Source of the DNA: Panax quinquefolius
Taxonomy: Eukaryota > Streptophyta > Magnoliopsida > Apiales > Araliaceae
Assembly (NCBI GenBank): GCA_020205615.1
Contig: CM035173.1
Coordinates: 50,210,617-50,274,616, forward strand
Direction of reading: 5' to 3'
Length of the DNA stretch: 64,000 bases
The notes beneath the pieces were generated by a model, which searched no databases, was not told the DNA's origin, and was given only the letters and a program-made list of their open reading frames with translations. Of this stretch, positions 34,733 to 46,500 are shown in pieces (within the stretch, counting starts at the first letter, position 1; every line of letters starts with the position of its first letter). A program made the position numbers and the translations under genes.

Positions 34733-37447
34733 TGTAAGACCCTAAAAAATTTTTTTAAATAAAAAGGAATTTCCTTTATTTATTATTTTGAAATAGTAAG
34801 GGTTGATTTGATTAATGTGGATAGTTAAGGGTAAAATATGCAAATATTTCAAAATAAGCAAGTGGTTATAAAATATTCATTTTTGTCGGGAATATTAGTT
34901 TGGTGGTGGAATATTAAATCTTTGTCGGGAATATTAAATACGACGGTAGTGACCATGTGTGGGCCCATAACTTGAAAGCGATTGGATGAGGAAAAGCGAC
35001 AAAGTTTGGGTGGTTATAAATAGCGGCGTAGTTATTCTGAATTAAAGACTGTTGGAATACCCGGTGGTTAAAATACTGATGTCTGCGCTGGTTGCGCGAT
35101 GCACTTCTGCGGTATTACAGTTGTTGAATTATTGATCCTTACGTAAGATGGCACTACTCAATAATTTTCCACGATGAATTCTTTATTCAATATTTTATTT
35201 TATTGATTCAATAATTCTTTGCGTTGATATTTTATATTATTGTTGTTCAATAATTGTCAACGCACGATATTTCCCATTATCGGATCAATAATTCATATTA
35301 TTTGAATAATATTATTAGATAACATTATTGGCAATGTCTAGAAAGTTACATCTAAGGAGAGGTTTGGTCACCTAATTGCGGCGCCCGATGAGGAGATCCT
35401 TATTGGAAAGCCCCTCTTTCACAGGAGCGGCTGGTTGTCATAATTGTGATTACGTAATATTATTTGTGAATAATTAATTATTGATTCATATGATAAGGAA
35501 ATATTTATTTTATGTGGATATAAATGATGGATTTATTTATGTGGTTATAAATGAAGAAATTATTGTTGAGGTGTTTTATCGATATTTTATCGGATTGGAG
35601 GTATTAAAAATCAAATCGGGGTTTTGAGATATATTAAGGGGTTATAATTTTTAATCCGACCGTTGGATTGTGGTAATTTTGGGTATGTTATACATACATA
35701 AGTTAAGTATATGTCAACAAATTTTGAGCAGTTAAAAATGCACGAATGATTTGTTATGAATTTTAAGAGGTGTCGATTCGAAATTAGGTTATAAATGATT
35801 TTGGTGGAAAATTCTAGAATTGGTGGGCCCCACTTTTGGTTGGTGAGAAATGTGCTCAATTGAATTTTCAAATGTGGTGGGTGGGAATAGTAGCGAGTAA
35901 AGCCATCGGGTTGCGGGTTAAGTGCAGCTTGGTGTGCTAACATTTTCCTATAAATAGAGAATTAAGTTAGAATTGAAAATCACACGAAAACAAAGTTTTC
36001 TCTTTCTCTCTCTATATTATTGGCGTATTTTGTGAGTATTTAGATACTTTGAGAGTTCTTTATTCAAGTCTGAGTTTCATTCGGATCACTTGAGCCTTTC
36101 CTTAGAAATCTTGATTCTTTGAGGTAAGGAATATTATTATTTTTAAGTAATGATATTATTTCTTCAATATCATTATCTTTGAAATGTTGATCTGAAGTTT
36201 TATCAAATTTGGAACTTTTTCATGTCGGGTTACTATTCATGAGTTACTTATTCACGAGTTACTATTCATGAGTTACTATTCACGATTCTTATTCACGAGT
36301 ACTATTAAGCTGAAGCGTGAAGATGTTTTTGTGGAATTTCTATCTTTTGGTGTGAGAGTTACTATTCACGTATCGGCCTTATTCACGTATCTGGCACTAT
36401 TCAATCTTATTCAAAATAAAATTTCTTCTTTTAAGTCCAAAACATCTATTTTGGATACTAGCTTTGATTGTATCCATGTTTTGATCATTCTTGAATTTTA
36501 CACCACTATGATTATTTTGAGGTATTGTTGGACATGGATAAAACAAAGTATGAATCCTTAATCCTTAATCCTTGTCATTTTGTTTCCTTTGGATTCGTTC
36601 TTTAAAAATATTTTCATCATCCTCGGTCTTAAATGATGATATTATTGAATATCTTTGGCACAGTAGTGCAAAGATGAATGATTTCTGAAGAATATCTTTG
36701 GCACAGTAGTGCAAAGATGAATGTTTTAAATGAACATGACCGATTGATGAATATCTTTGGCCTTTAGTGCAAAGATGAACAGTGTTGAGATGAACATGGC
36801 CGGATTGATGAATATCTTTGGCCTTTAGTGCAAAAGATGAATAGGTGTTGAGATGAACATGACCGATTGATGAATATCTTTGGCACATAGTGCAAAGATG
36901 AATATTTGATTTGAGATGAATATTGATTGATGTTACTGAGGATAAAATATTGATGATGGTTTATTAAATTCATAGATTATAGTAGATTTCATTCTCTACG
37001 TAACTTTTCTATGAATTATTATTTCATTGCGAATATTGATTTGAAACTTGTTGTCTATTGTATTCTATCGATTTTTCCTGTTGAAGACTAACGATAATTT
37101 GTTCTATATTATCTTAGTCATAACATTCTTTCTTTGGGCTAGTTGAGCTCACCTTTTCCTTTTTGTTCCATTTTTCTCGGGAGGCGAGAATATAGCGAGT
37201 GCGAGTCGGGGTATGGAATGAGGTTTTAGAAAGGATTGTTTAGTAGTCCTCACCATTTTGTAAATTAATGTATCAATAAATGTGATGAGGATTTATTTGA
37301 GTATAGATATTGTGCAGAAGATAATATTTGTATTCAAACTCACGATTTTACTATTGTAATAATAAAGTTGTAGTTGTTTACGTACCATGTATTGGCGACT
37401 CGAGAATGGGTTGGATGGAATGGACCTATTTTGGGGGTTAAATCACA
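34733..37447 (+). repeat. Tekay-like copy 2, 3' LTR
   Basis: 2,715 bp. TATA box at 35,948-35,958, minisatellite at about 36,230-36,420, hairpin repeats at about 36,650-36,900. The last bases read TTTTGGGGGTTAAATCACA instead of TTTTGGGGTCGTCACA, a small terminal lesion. The TSD AAAGA follows. Confidence 0.9.
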
Positions 37448-37750
37448 AAAGAGTTCTTTGGTTTAGTGATAAAGACAAAGTATATAGCTATAAATGAAGC
37501 TACAAGATGATTGTTTGGATTAAAAGTTCATTCTGAAACTAGGAATAGTTCCCAAGTCTCATCTTGGATCTAAACATGTGTTGTGGCACTTTCATTTGAT
37601 TATTAGAATCATTGAAGATGGGAAATCACTATAGAGATAGTGGACTCTCATGAACAACATTACATATCCATTAACTAAAGCTTATCCAACGGCAGGATAA
37701 TCGTCACTTAGAAGAAGAGTATGAGTTACCATAACGATTGGCTTTAGTCT
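37448..37750 (+). pseudogene. Copia RNase H, 3' end
   Basis: Resumes the copia pol after the gypsy insertion. In broken frames it shows FFGLVIKTKYIAINEATR (about 37,455-37,510), the RNase H region, and the usual copia end shortly before the polypurine tract. Truncated and full of stops. Confidence 0.65.
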
Positions 37751-37761
37751 GAGTGGGAGAT
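37750..37761 (+). promoter_or_regulatory. Copia polypurine tract
   Basis: GAGTGGGAGAT immediately before the 3' LTR start TGAAAGTAG (37,762). This is a common copia plus-strand primer. Confidence 0.8.
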
Positions 37762-39629
37762 TGAAAGTAGTATGCACACAAGCGATCATGTTTGATGATA
37801 AAGCATATACTTTGTAACAATCTTATTCATTTATTAATAAAAGTATTAATTTATTAAAGGCTTTTAATTATCTACGTGATGTTGTTTTTATAATATGTGA
37901 TAAACCCATAGTTTTAAGCAATGCTTTTAGAATAATGATGATGATCATTCTAATGAGATCTAAATTCTTAGAAAGCTTAAAACTAAAATAGTTCCCAATC
38001 GTTGGATTACTAAATTGGGGATTAGTGAATCCGGATAGATTGGTACATACGTTCTTGCTCATTGGATGAGGATGATTGATCTCATGATCATTTGTGTGGA
38101 ACACTAAAGCAAGTATGTAGGTGCTTATTAGAGAATAAGTACCTTTGAGCGTGGCTCGCTAAGGAATACCTAATGGAGTTTTATTTGTGCATCGATAGGA
38201 ATTCTGTAGTGATAGTAATCAAGTAATCCTTGGACTTGAGATCATCATAGTATCTTGTGTATGATGAGTTATACTTTGACTTATTCCTTAAGACCCTTAG
38301 GGTATGTCAAAGGGTATGCTTGGGTATAATAAGTTGTACATGGAGATAATGTATGATCGATAAAGAATCTACCACTTACAATAAAAGAAGAAATGTCTAT
38401 GTGATTCGATAAATGACAACCCGGTAGTCCTTGGCGGCGAGAATGAAATTAGAAAGGAGTTTCTAATTTGCATTATTTGGAGTTGTGCATTTAGGAATCG
38501 AAATACATATAATTAAATAAAATAAGACTTGATGATAATTCCATGTCTTATATTTAATTGGGACATTGTATGGTGGAAGGATTGAATTGTGCAGTAACTA
38601 TTTACTCAAAGGTTCTTTTATGATTAATGTTGAAATCTATATTATACGGAAAGTCGTTTGATCGCTAGGAGGCTTATCCTATTGTAGAATAAATATTATT
38701 TATTTAAATAAATTAATTGTTTAATTTATTTATTTAAATAAGATTAGAATTGATTCTAATTGATTTATTCTGTAGGGTTTAATATGGAGAACCTAAAGGG
38801 TCACATAAAAGGAAGAATAATTATTTAAAAGTAAATGGCATAATCGTAATAATATGTTATGTATATTTAATTTAATCTATGGTGATAGAATAAATTAAAT
38901 AGCTTAATATTATTATTTAATATTTTAGAAATATTAAATATAAATTAATAAGAGAGTCTTATTAATATTATTACAATTATTATTATTTTAATTTCTAAAG
39001 AGTTTAGGAATTAATTTAATATAAATACTCTTATTTATTCCTAATTGGATTAGGAAGGAAAATTAGTTAAAGGAGTTTAATTAATTATCCCTAATAAGAT
39101 TAGGGAGCTTAATTAATTAAAAGAATTTAATTAATTAAATAAAACCCAATTCCTTAATTGTTAAGGTGGGTTGCCCACATCTATAAATAAGAGGAGTCTT
39201 ATTATGGGTGGTATGGGTTGTTGACTTTTTTCAACATACGACATAATTCCAATTGTTGGGAGAGTACACCTTTTTACATAGAGATAGAAAAACTAGGTTT
39301 AACTAACCACCCTTCTTCTTGAATTTTCTTCTTCCTTGGTGGATCACCTCTGAGGCCAAACATATGGGTGGCTAACGTTGATCAAAGGAAGGAACCAAAC
39401 TTCGGTGGATTCAAGTTGAATGCGAAAAGGATTTGGAGGTGAACTTGTACACGAGGAAGCTCGATCTTCAAGGGTATGATTTTATTCTTTATCTTTTCGT
39501 TTAATTAATAATTATGCATAAAGGGTGATCCGGGTATATGGTTTGTAAATTTTTTAAACTCTGATTTTTTACACGCTTCCGCACTTTTTATGCAATTTGA
39601 TTGCGCTCATGAATATTACAAACCTAACA
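37762..39629 (+). repeat. Copia 3' LTR
   Basis: 1,868 bp, matches 11,499-13,363 over its length. TATA box CATCTATAAATAAGAGG around 39,178-39,194 is intact. Ends CCTAACA, followed by TSD CCTTA at 39,630-39,634. Confidence 0.92.
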
Positions 39630-39634
39630 CCTTA

Positions 39635-41284
39635 TCCTCCATAGCTTCATTTTCTGAAGGTGGTGATGGAGCATTCATAAAAAATATAAGGAGATAGGCA
39701 TGTTCCTGCCTGATTAATTGACGTGTGACTTGATGATGGTGGGTCACCAGTTCTGCCAATTGCTCAATTTTGTTTGCAAAGAGCTTTCATCTTTCGTTCC
39801 ATAGTAAACTAGAACTTTGCATAATCCCATTTGTCAACACCATCTTTTATGATCGGGGAAGATTCATTGTTGAAATCAGAACTCTGTCCAGTGCTCCAAC
39901 TGATCATGTTGACCTCTTCTTCTTTGTGTTGAGGAAGGGGATTGTCTTGCACATGAGGTTGATCTGGTTTGGTGACCACGATCTCAATGTTGTCTATTAA
40001 ATCTTGGATCTTGTGTTTCAAGGCCCAACAATCTTGAGTATCATGTCCAGGTGCTCTGGCATGATAAGCACACTTCCGAGTAGCATTAAAACCCCTCCCA
40101 TTAGGGTTGGCTGGTGGAAGAAGATGTGTGATTTTCTTCTGAGCAGTCAGAAGAGAAAGAATATTCTCGATCGAGTCCCTTAAGGGTGTGAACGTCCATG
40201 GTCGCTTTACTTCTCCACTTTTAGGCAATGGAGGGTTTGAAGACTGTGCTTGAAAAGGGGAGTAGTTTCTCCTTTGTATAGGCATGCTCTGATTGCCTTT
40301 TTGAGCTTGTAGTATCAAGGAAACATCCTCCTCTTTCTTTTTATGGACCCTCCGGGGGTTGTTTCCATAAGATCTGGACTGGATGTGCTCAGCAACGGCT
40401 TTAAGAGCGGCTAGGTCTTGAATTTTTCCAGACCTCAATCCCATCTCAGCCATCTCTCTGTGCTTAATCATTTCAGAGAATGGCTTGCCAATACCAGCTA
40501 AGACTCTCTCATGGAAAGGAGCTTCATGTATATCTATGAATGTCATGACCATTTCTGATTCCGTCATGGAAGGAATAATTTGAGAAGCAAGGTGCCTCCA
40601 CCTTTGATCATACTCTCTGAAAGACTCATTATATTGTTTCTTGACCTTGGTAATTTAGTACCGGTCAGGAGCCATCTGAGATTAAAAACTGTATTAATTG
40701 AGGAAGGCATGAGGCAACTCTTCCCAGCTATGGATCTTTGAGTTGTCTAATCTGGTATACCATGAACGAGCTTCTCCAGTCAGACTTTTCTGAAACAGCT
40801 GCATTCTGGGCTTTTTATTTTCCGCATAAGATCCAAGTTTTCCAATGAATACCTTTAAGTGAGTATAAAGAACCCCTAATCCGTCATACTTTTCAAAATC
40901 AGGGGTTTTGAATTTCTCTAGATAATGAACACCAGGGAAGATGCAAAGGTGAGCATATGAAACACTTTTATGTGTTCCAATCCCTTTGAGAACACGGATA
41001 GTTTCCTCCATTTGGAGTACTTTCTTCTGGATATCACCGGTGTCTAGATCTCCTCTGAGATGGGTGTTTTCATGGTCATTGTTGGTCGTATCCAACTGAG
41101 GTTCTGGAATTGTTTTTTCTAAACCTTGAGCTCCTCCTTGTGCTGAGGATTCTGTATGTGTTGGTATCTTCGTACCATGAGTAGATTGATGCAATTCTTT
41201 CAGCAGAACAGCCAAATTTGTAATTTGTTTACTCAATCCGTCAAATTCTTCTAGAAGCGATGATGGTAGTCGAGAAGAAGACAT
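39635..41284 (-). pseudogene. Tat/Ogre-type gag, N-terminal and central part
   Basis: Begins at ATG 41,284 (MSSSRLPSSLLEEFDG). The first open stretch is 41,284-40,694, with a coiled-coil-like acidic region and the gag core (SLTGEARSWYTRLDNSKIHS, about 40,760). A stop TAA at the end of AFLN, where Gln is usual, and one frame change separate it from the second stretch, 40,567-39,809. That stretch has FHERVLAGIGKPFSEMIKHR, GLRSGKIQ and the zinc-binding motif CAYHARAPGHDTQDCWALKH (about 40,020-40,080). The reading continues to the copia TSD at 39,634 and resumes at 11,493. Gag assembles the particle and packages element RNA. Most of the protein is still readable, so this element decays more slowly or is better sequenced than the Tekay-like copies. 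Confidence 0.85.
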
Positions 41285-41490
41285 GATTGGCTATAGGCTC
41301 GTGGCCTTTTTGGATTTTGAGCGGGTAACAGGCCCAATGATTTCCCTACAAAAGACATACGTAGTTTAGTCTTAGGGATAATGTAAATGTTATCATAACA
41401 TGTCCGTTTTAGGAATATTGTCCTGCAAAATCGGGTGTTAACTGATAACATGCATGCACATATAATCTTCATATTTTCCATTACATAATG
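41285..41490 (-). other. Tat leader, gag-proximal part; no gene
   Basis: Untranslated leader between the Tat ATG and the solo LTR insertion (TSD ATGAT at 41,491-41,495). It continues on the far side at 50,619. Confidence 0.75.
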
Positions 41491-42539
41491 ATGATTGTGA
41501 CGCCCCCAAAATAGGTATACATCACCCATCTTAAGTCGCTAAATACATGGTACAGAATATAAATACAATCTTAAATATACAACTGTCGTGTAAAATACGA
41601 CAAAACATAAATTGAGAGTTTTAATAAGAATATTGTCATCTAGACATTATCCACACTCAAAGGAGTCCTCAATACATTTATTGTCACACTATTTAACGTA
41701 ATAGTGAGGACTACTACTAATACTATCATCTGACCATCACTCGTTCCCAGGAGTAGTCCTCAGCTACGTTCTCATTTCCTGAAGAGAACAGAGAAACAAA
41801 GGGTGAGCTCAACTAGCCCAGTAAGAAATATTATGACTAAGATAATATAGAATAAATTATTATTAGTCTTCAACAATGTTAAACTGATAAAATATAACAA
41901 ACATCAAGTTTAATCAGAATGGAACAAGCAATCCATTAAAAGAGTCAAGTAGAAAATAAAATCTACTATCTTTTATGATTTAAAAGGTTTTTCATCACTT
42001 TTATCACCGAGACTCGACTTAATAAATAATCCACATCATCCACCACTACGACTAAGGATATTCATTAGTATCATAACCACAAATTATCCATGCACTACCG
42101 GCCAAGGATATTCGTGTATTCATCAATGGTCATGATCATGCCAACAACTATCCATCAATGCACTTCGGGCCAATGAGGACTTTTTCCACTTCACTTGTAA
42201 CATTACGGTCATGATTATACCGATAAATCCCTGGTCATAATCATACCAAGTCCATCTATGCACTACAGGCCATAGATGACTTTCAACATAATATAAACAT
42301 GAGGATGATGACAATGATATAAGAATTCAATAAAACAAGTTCAAGAATTAATTTATCCAGGAACCAATAACGTCCAAATTGTCAACATGATACTTCTTTG
42401 TGGGGTAAAACTCAAGAATGCTTAGAAGAATATTTCCATGAAAAGATACTGGATGAAGCGCAAATATCAAGGATATTCCACTAATTTCATGGAGTATAAA
42501 AGCCAAAACTTTAACCAACTGAGTATAATAAAGAATGAA

Positions 42540-43150
42540 ATAACAAAAGAAATCACCGGGCATACGCGATAGATCATATGCGCACGTGGTTATTCCAACA
42601 AAATAACAAAATAACAGAACCCGTCATGCGTAAAATGCACAGACGGATATTCCAATGAATAATAAATAATGGACCGAGTCATGCGTAAACGCATTGCATG
42701 TGATATTCAGCCAATGAATAATAAAGAATGGAATAATGAAGAATTTCACCATGTATGCGGTGCTTCATATAGAGGCGAGTTATTCCAACATAATAATAAA
42801 GAATGGAATAACAGAAGAATTTCACCAAGTATAGGGTAGTCCGCGTATACAGGTTATTCCAACATAATAATAAAGAATGGAACCAGGTCATGCGTAAACC
42901 GCACAGACAAGATGTTCTAACAGAATAATAAAGAATGGAACCAGGTCATGCGTAAACGCACAGACATGATGTTCCAACAGAATAATAAAGAATGGAATAA
43001 CAGTAGAATTTCACCATGTATGCGGTACTTCGCATAGACAGGTTATTCCAACATAATAATAAAGAATAAAATAATAGAAGAATTTTACCAAGTATAGGGT
43101 AGTCCGCGTATACAGGTTATTCCCACAGAATAATAAAGAATGGAATAACA
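42540..43150 (-). repeat. Hairpin subrepeat block in the solo LTR
   Basis: Eight or so subrepeats of the same kind as in the array, alternating TATGCGGTACTTCGCATA-type and GCGTAAACGC-type hairpins. One variant at 42,839-42,850 and 43,103-43,116 reads GTCCGCGTATACAGG. That variant is the point joined to the LTR terminus in the array units. Confidence 0.85.
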
Positions 43151-43437
43151 GAAGTTCTCTTCATGAATACAAAAGAAATAATACCCCTTACGAGTACAAC
43201 AAATAATATCCTTTACGAATACAGCAAATAATATCCCTTACCTTAGAAAGAAGAGTATTCCGACTGGTTGGGCGTGGATATTCTTGAAGAAAACTTGCAC
43301 TATTTTTACGCTCAAAGCTTTCATAAACTCTAAAGAAATACGCTCAAGATTATAGAAGAAGAATTCTCTAAACTTCTGGTTTAGTTTTCAATTCTAACTA
43401 AGCATCCTATTTATAGGAAAAATAAAAAGGATATTAT

Positions 43438-43732
43438 GCAATAAAATATAATATATTCTATTTATAAAATATATATATTTTTTATTTAAAATCTAATAAA
43501 ACAAATAACTTTATAAAAGTATTTTGTTTTATATAAAAAAGATTTTACTATGAAAAATACTATGCATATAAAATATATTATATTCTAATTATTGTCTAAT
43601 AAAACAAATAACTTTATAAAAGTATTCTGTTTTATATAAAAAGTTTTTCTGTTTTATTACATTAATAATACTAATAAAACAAAATTTATATATATATATA
43701 TATATGGAAACGTTTTATTAACAATGAAAAAA
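43438..43732. repeat. AT-rich flank of the pararetrovirus insertion; no gene
   Basis: Very AT-rich. A segment of about 45 bp (TCTAATAAAACAAATAACTT and onward) occurs twice, at about 43,493 and 43,593. A (TA)n tract lies at 43,686-43,705, just before recognisable viral sequence. Whether it belongs to the LTR, the virus or filler DNA cannot be decided here. Confidence 0.6.
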
Positions 43733-43739
43733 TAAACAT

Positions 43740-44440
43740 TAACTTTTACAATTGGTATGATCAATATCAAGGTAAATGTAGTATTATTACTAAAACTCAA
43801 TGGACAAGAGAAGATAGGTCAAAAATTTCTTCTAGTCACCCACCATTAGAAATTATGCTAATTCCAGTTAAAAATACATCTATTGTTGCTAGTCCCTTTA
43901 AGATTTTAGATGGTAACAAAGATGATAAAAAAATTATTTAACAATTAAATTTTAGTAATCAATATCTAGCAACCGTAGGAAAACAGCTGGATAGAATTGA
44001 ACAAAAATTTGAAGAGACCACTATTAAAAAACCCGATTCAAAAATTGAACATCCTTTAATAAAATTACCAAAAAGTAGAAGTAAATTAGGTCTGCCTAAT
44101 GATGATAGCGAACTTATCCGTTCAATTGATAAGTTTTTTAAAAATTAAAAATTGAACCCAGTTCAAGTGGCACTATTACTACTATTGATCAAGTTGAAAC
44201 TAATATTGAAACCAGTAGTCAATCAGATCGTTCTGATACAGATTCAATACCAGAATTTAATGATCAGTTAAATAAATTGACAGTCAAGAACACTAGTATA
44301 ACCAGAAACTGGTATTCTAGACCTACTCCTCCGATCTACAGTTCGAAGAGAGAAATCTAGATAAACAGTTTTTTGTGTCATCTAATAAGATTTATGAATG
44401 GAATATTGATGGATTTAGTGAGCAAGAGATATTAAAAAGT
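43740..44440 (+). pseudogene. Pararetroviral polyprotein start: movement-protein-like end and linker
   Basis: Readable from the first base after the AT-rich flank, with no start codon of its own, so the viral 5' part is truncated. The first segment runs about 65 codons to a stop TAA at about 43,938. A linker rich in Lys and Asp follows and then loses frame near 44,145-44,160. I place the movement-protein C-terminus here from its position upstream of the coat region; sequence motifs alone do not prove it. Confidence 0.5.
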
Positions 44441-45330
44441 TAAGTCACATGTCTATGGTAGCAAATAGCTATATAACTAAATTCAACAACCTATCTCAGC
44501 CAGATATTGTTGAGTTATTAGCTAGTGAATTCACTGGTATTCTCAGATCTTGGTGGAAAAAACATCTCACTGATGATACTAGATTATCAATAATTCATGT
44601 TATCCAGTTAGACGATGACGGTAATCCCATCTTTGATGAAGATGTTGGTATTGGTCCGCCAGATGGTGCTAATACTTTAATTTTTACCATTATTAAACAT
44701 TTTGTTGGTACTCCCAGTAATATTACTGAGAGAATTCATGACCAGTTAAGTAACCTCACTTGTCCCACCCTAAGTGATTTTAGGTAGTATAAAGATGTGT
44801 TTACCTCCAGAGTTATGATGCGAACTGATAGTAACAAACCACTCTAGAAAGAAAAATTCGTCAATGGTTTACCTTCATTATTCGCACATAAAGTTCGTGA
44901 AGAGTTAAGCAAAAATTTAGGATATATCGATTATGATAACCTAACTTATGGTGACATAATCAGTTATATCCAAAAAATTGGATTAAAAATGTGTATTGAT
45001 TTTAAATTAGCCAAACAAGCTAGTAAAGATAAGAAAAAAGCTAAATCTGAGTTAGGCATCGTTACATGAACAATATGGTTTACCACCAGTTGCTCCCTCT
45101 AGAAGGAAGCACCTGCATAAACATATTGATCATCATAGAAGTAACAAACGTCATAAACAAAGACGCAGTCATAGAAAAGATAAAAATCAAGAAGATTATT
45201 ATAGTAAACCCAAACCCACAAATAAAAAATACAATAAAAAATTCATCAAAGAAATTTGATAAAAGTAAAATTATGCTTACCACAATTGTGGGCGTAAGGA
45301 CACTACAAAAATGAGTGTAAAATTAAAAAG
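44440..45330 (+). pseudogene. Pararetroviral coat-protein-like region with zinc knuckle
   Basis: The open part 44,449-44,787 has a Trp-Trp pair within a helical, hydrophobic core typical of caulimovirid coat proteins. It is closed by TAG at 44,785-44,787, with another TAG at 44,845-44,847, both probably from Gln codons. A Lys/Arg/His-rich stretch at about 45,100-45,260 and a damaged CCHC knuckle at about 45,279-45,320 follow; the first Cys is lost and a one-base frameshift lies within it. This protein would have formed the capsid and bound the pregenomic RNA. Confidence 0.7.
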
Positions 45331-45911
45331 AAATTATCTCAATTAAATATTTCAAGTGAAGATACTGAGCAATTATTAGAATTAATGAGGATAGAGAACG
45401 ACGTCAGTAATGATGAAGGTTTTGATATTCCTTATTCTTCTAATAGCAGTACTAATAACCACGAAACAGATAGTGAGAATGACGAAGTCACTATTTGTGC
45501 TGACAATTGTAATGAGAAATGTTGCAATAAAAGAGTTAGTGTAATTACCAAAGAAGATGAATAAAGTTCTTTGTTAATTGAGTTAATTAGTAAAATTTCT
45601 GACCCAGAGTTAAAATCTCAATACACTAAGCAGTTAAAAGATTTATTAACCAAAGATAATAGAGTTAAAGATAAGATTATTAAAGCTAAAGAAAAACCAG
45701 TATTTAGTCTTAATAAAACTCTTGAGAGATTTAAATCACCAAGAAAAAAAGTTACCTCCTGAAATTAAATCAAGAAGTTAATAAACTAAAAAGGGAAATT
45801 TCTAATTTAAAATTAGAAGTCTACAGTTTAAGAAAAGAATTTGAGGACAAGAAATCCGATCTTCAAATCCATGATTCCTCATCTAGTGATGAAAGTCACA
45901 ATGAGCTTGAG
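45331..45911 (+). pseudogene. Pararetroviral acidic/coiled-coil linker
   Basis: Acidic Ser/Asp/Glu-rich stretch (about 45,360-45,560) followed by a Lys-rich, probably coiled-coil segment (45,571-45,762). The frame changes near 45,760. It lies between the coat and protease regions, as in other caulimovirid polyproteins. Stop at 45,562-45,564. Confidence 0.55.
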
Positions 45912-46500
45912 TTGTCTGGAGTAAAAGTAGAAACAGATCTCTTTGTCCAAGGTCTCACTCTTAAACGAATTAAAGATATCACCATTCAAAAATGGTATAT
46001 CTCCATTAATCTAGTTGTTGATAAAACCTTTTATATACAACTACCTGCTCTAGTTGATACTGGTGCAGATCTCAATTGTATTCAAGAAGGTTTAATCCCA
46101 ACAAAACACTATAAGAAAACTAATGAAAAAATTAAATTCAGCCAACGATAGTTAAATGGAAATAAAATATAAATTGCCTAAAGTTCATATCTGTCAAGAT
46201 AATATGTGTTTTAAAACATCATTTGTTTTAATTCGCAATCTTACTGATAAGATCATCTTAGGGTTACCATTTATATATTTACTTAACCCTTTTACTACCA
46301 GTAATGAAGGTTTAAGTTGTAAACATTTAGGAAAGAAAATAACATTTAGGTTTCTTATTAAACCAAAAGAAAGAGATTTAAAATTTATTCAAGAAGAGTC
46401 TATTTCTAAATCACTCTATCTATTGAATTGTAAATCCACCCATTTGAATTTCTTAAAGGAAGAAATTAAGTACAAACGTGTCGAAGAACAACTTCAGATT
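45912..46500 (+). pseudogene. Pararetroviral aspartic protease
   Basis: Active-site DTGAD is intact at 46,056-46,070, about 48 codons into this open stretch. The frame stops at TAG 46,149-46,151 and continues in the next open stretch from 46,156, where a LGLPF-type second protease motif lies at about 46,258-46,275. It would cleave the viral polyprotein. Dead because of the in-frame stop. Confidence 0.8.

Larger units (their letters stand above)
27976..37447 (+). mobile_element. Tekay/Del-like Ty3/gypsy element, RT-deleted, copy 2
   Basis: Plus-strand copy of the same family as 14,208-23,644. The TSD is AAAGA, perfect, at 27,971-27,975 and 37,448-37,452. LTRs are 27,976-30,722 and 34,733-37,447; the internal region is about 4.01 kb, almost the same length as in copy 1. 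It sits in the RNase H part of the copia pol. It is inverted relative to copy 1, and the different target sites show two separate insertions rather than an inverted duplication. Confidence 0.9.
11499..39629 (+). mobile_element. Ty1/copia LTR retrotransposon, nested with two gypsy elements
   Basis: Two LTRs of about 1.87 kb in the same orientation (11,499-13,363 and 37,762-39,629) start TGAAAGTAG and end CCTAACA. A perfect 5-bp duplication CCTTA lies at 11,494-11,498 and 39,630-39,634. Removing the element joins the Tat gag on both sides. A PBS-like TGGCATC-GAGCC follows the 5' LTR, and the polypurine tract GAGTGGGAGA precedes the 3' LTR, as in many plant copia elements. The internal part is 13,364-14,207, 23,645-27,975 and 37,448-37,761, about 5.5 kb once the two Tekay-like insertions are removed. 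Gag, protease, integrase and RT/RNase H remnants occur in copia order, but all are broken by stops and deletions. Dead element. Confidence 0.92.

Noticed and set aside
14208..37447. Inverted segmental duplication of one gypsy element
   Set aside because: The copies have different TSDs and interrupt different parts of the copia element, so two insertions are simpler.
45080..45283. 67-codon hydrophobic minus-strand frame
   Set aside because: Antisense to the Lys-rich part of the viral coat region; hydrophobicity comes from reading AAA/AAG runs backwards.
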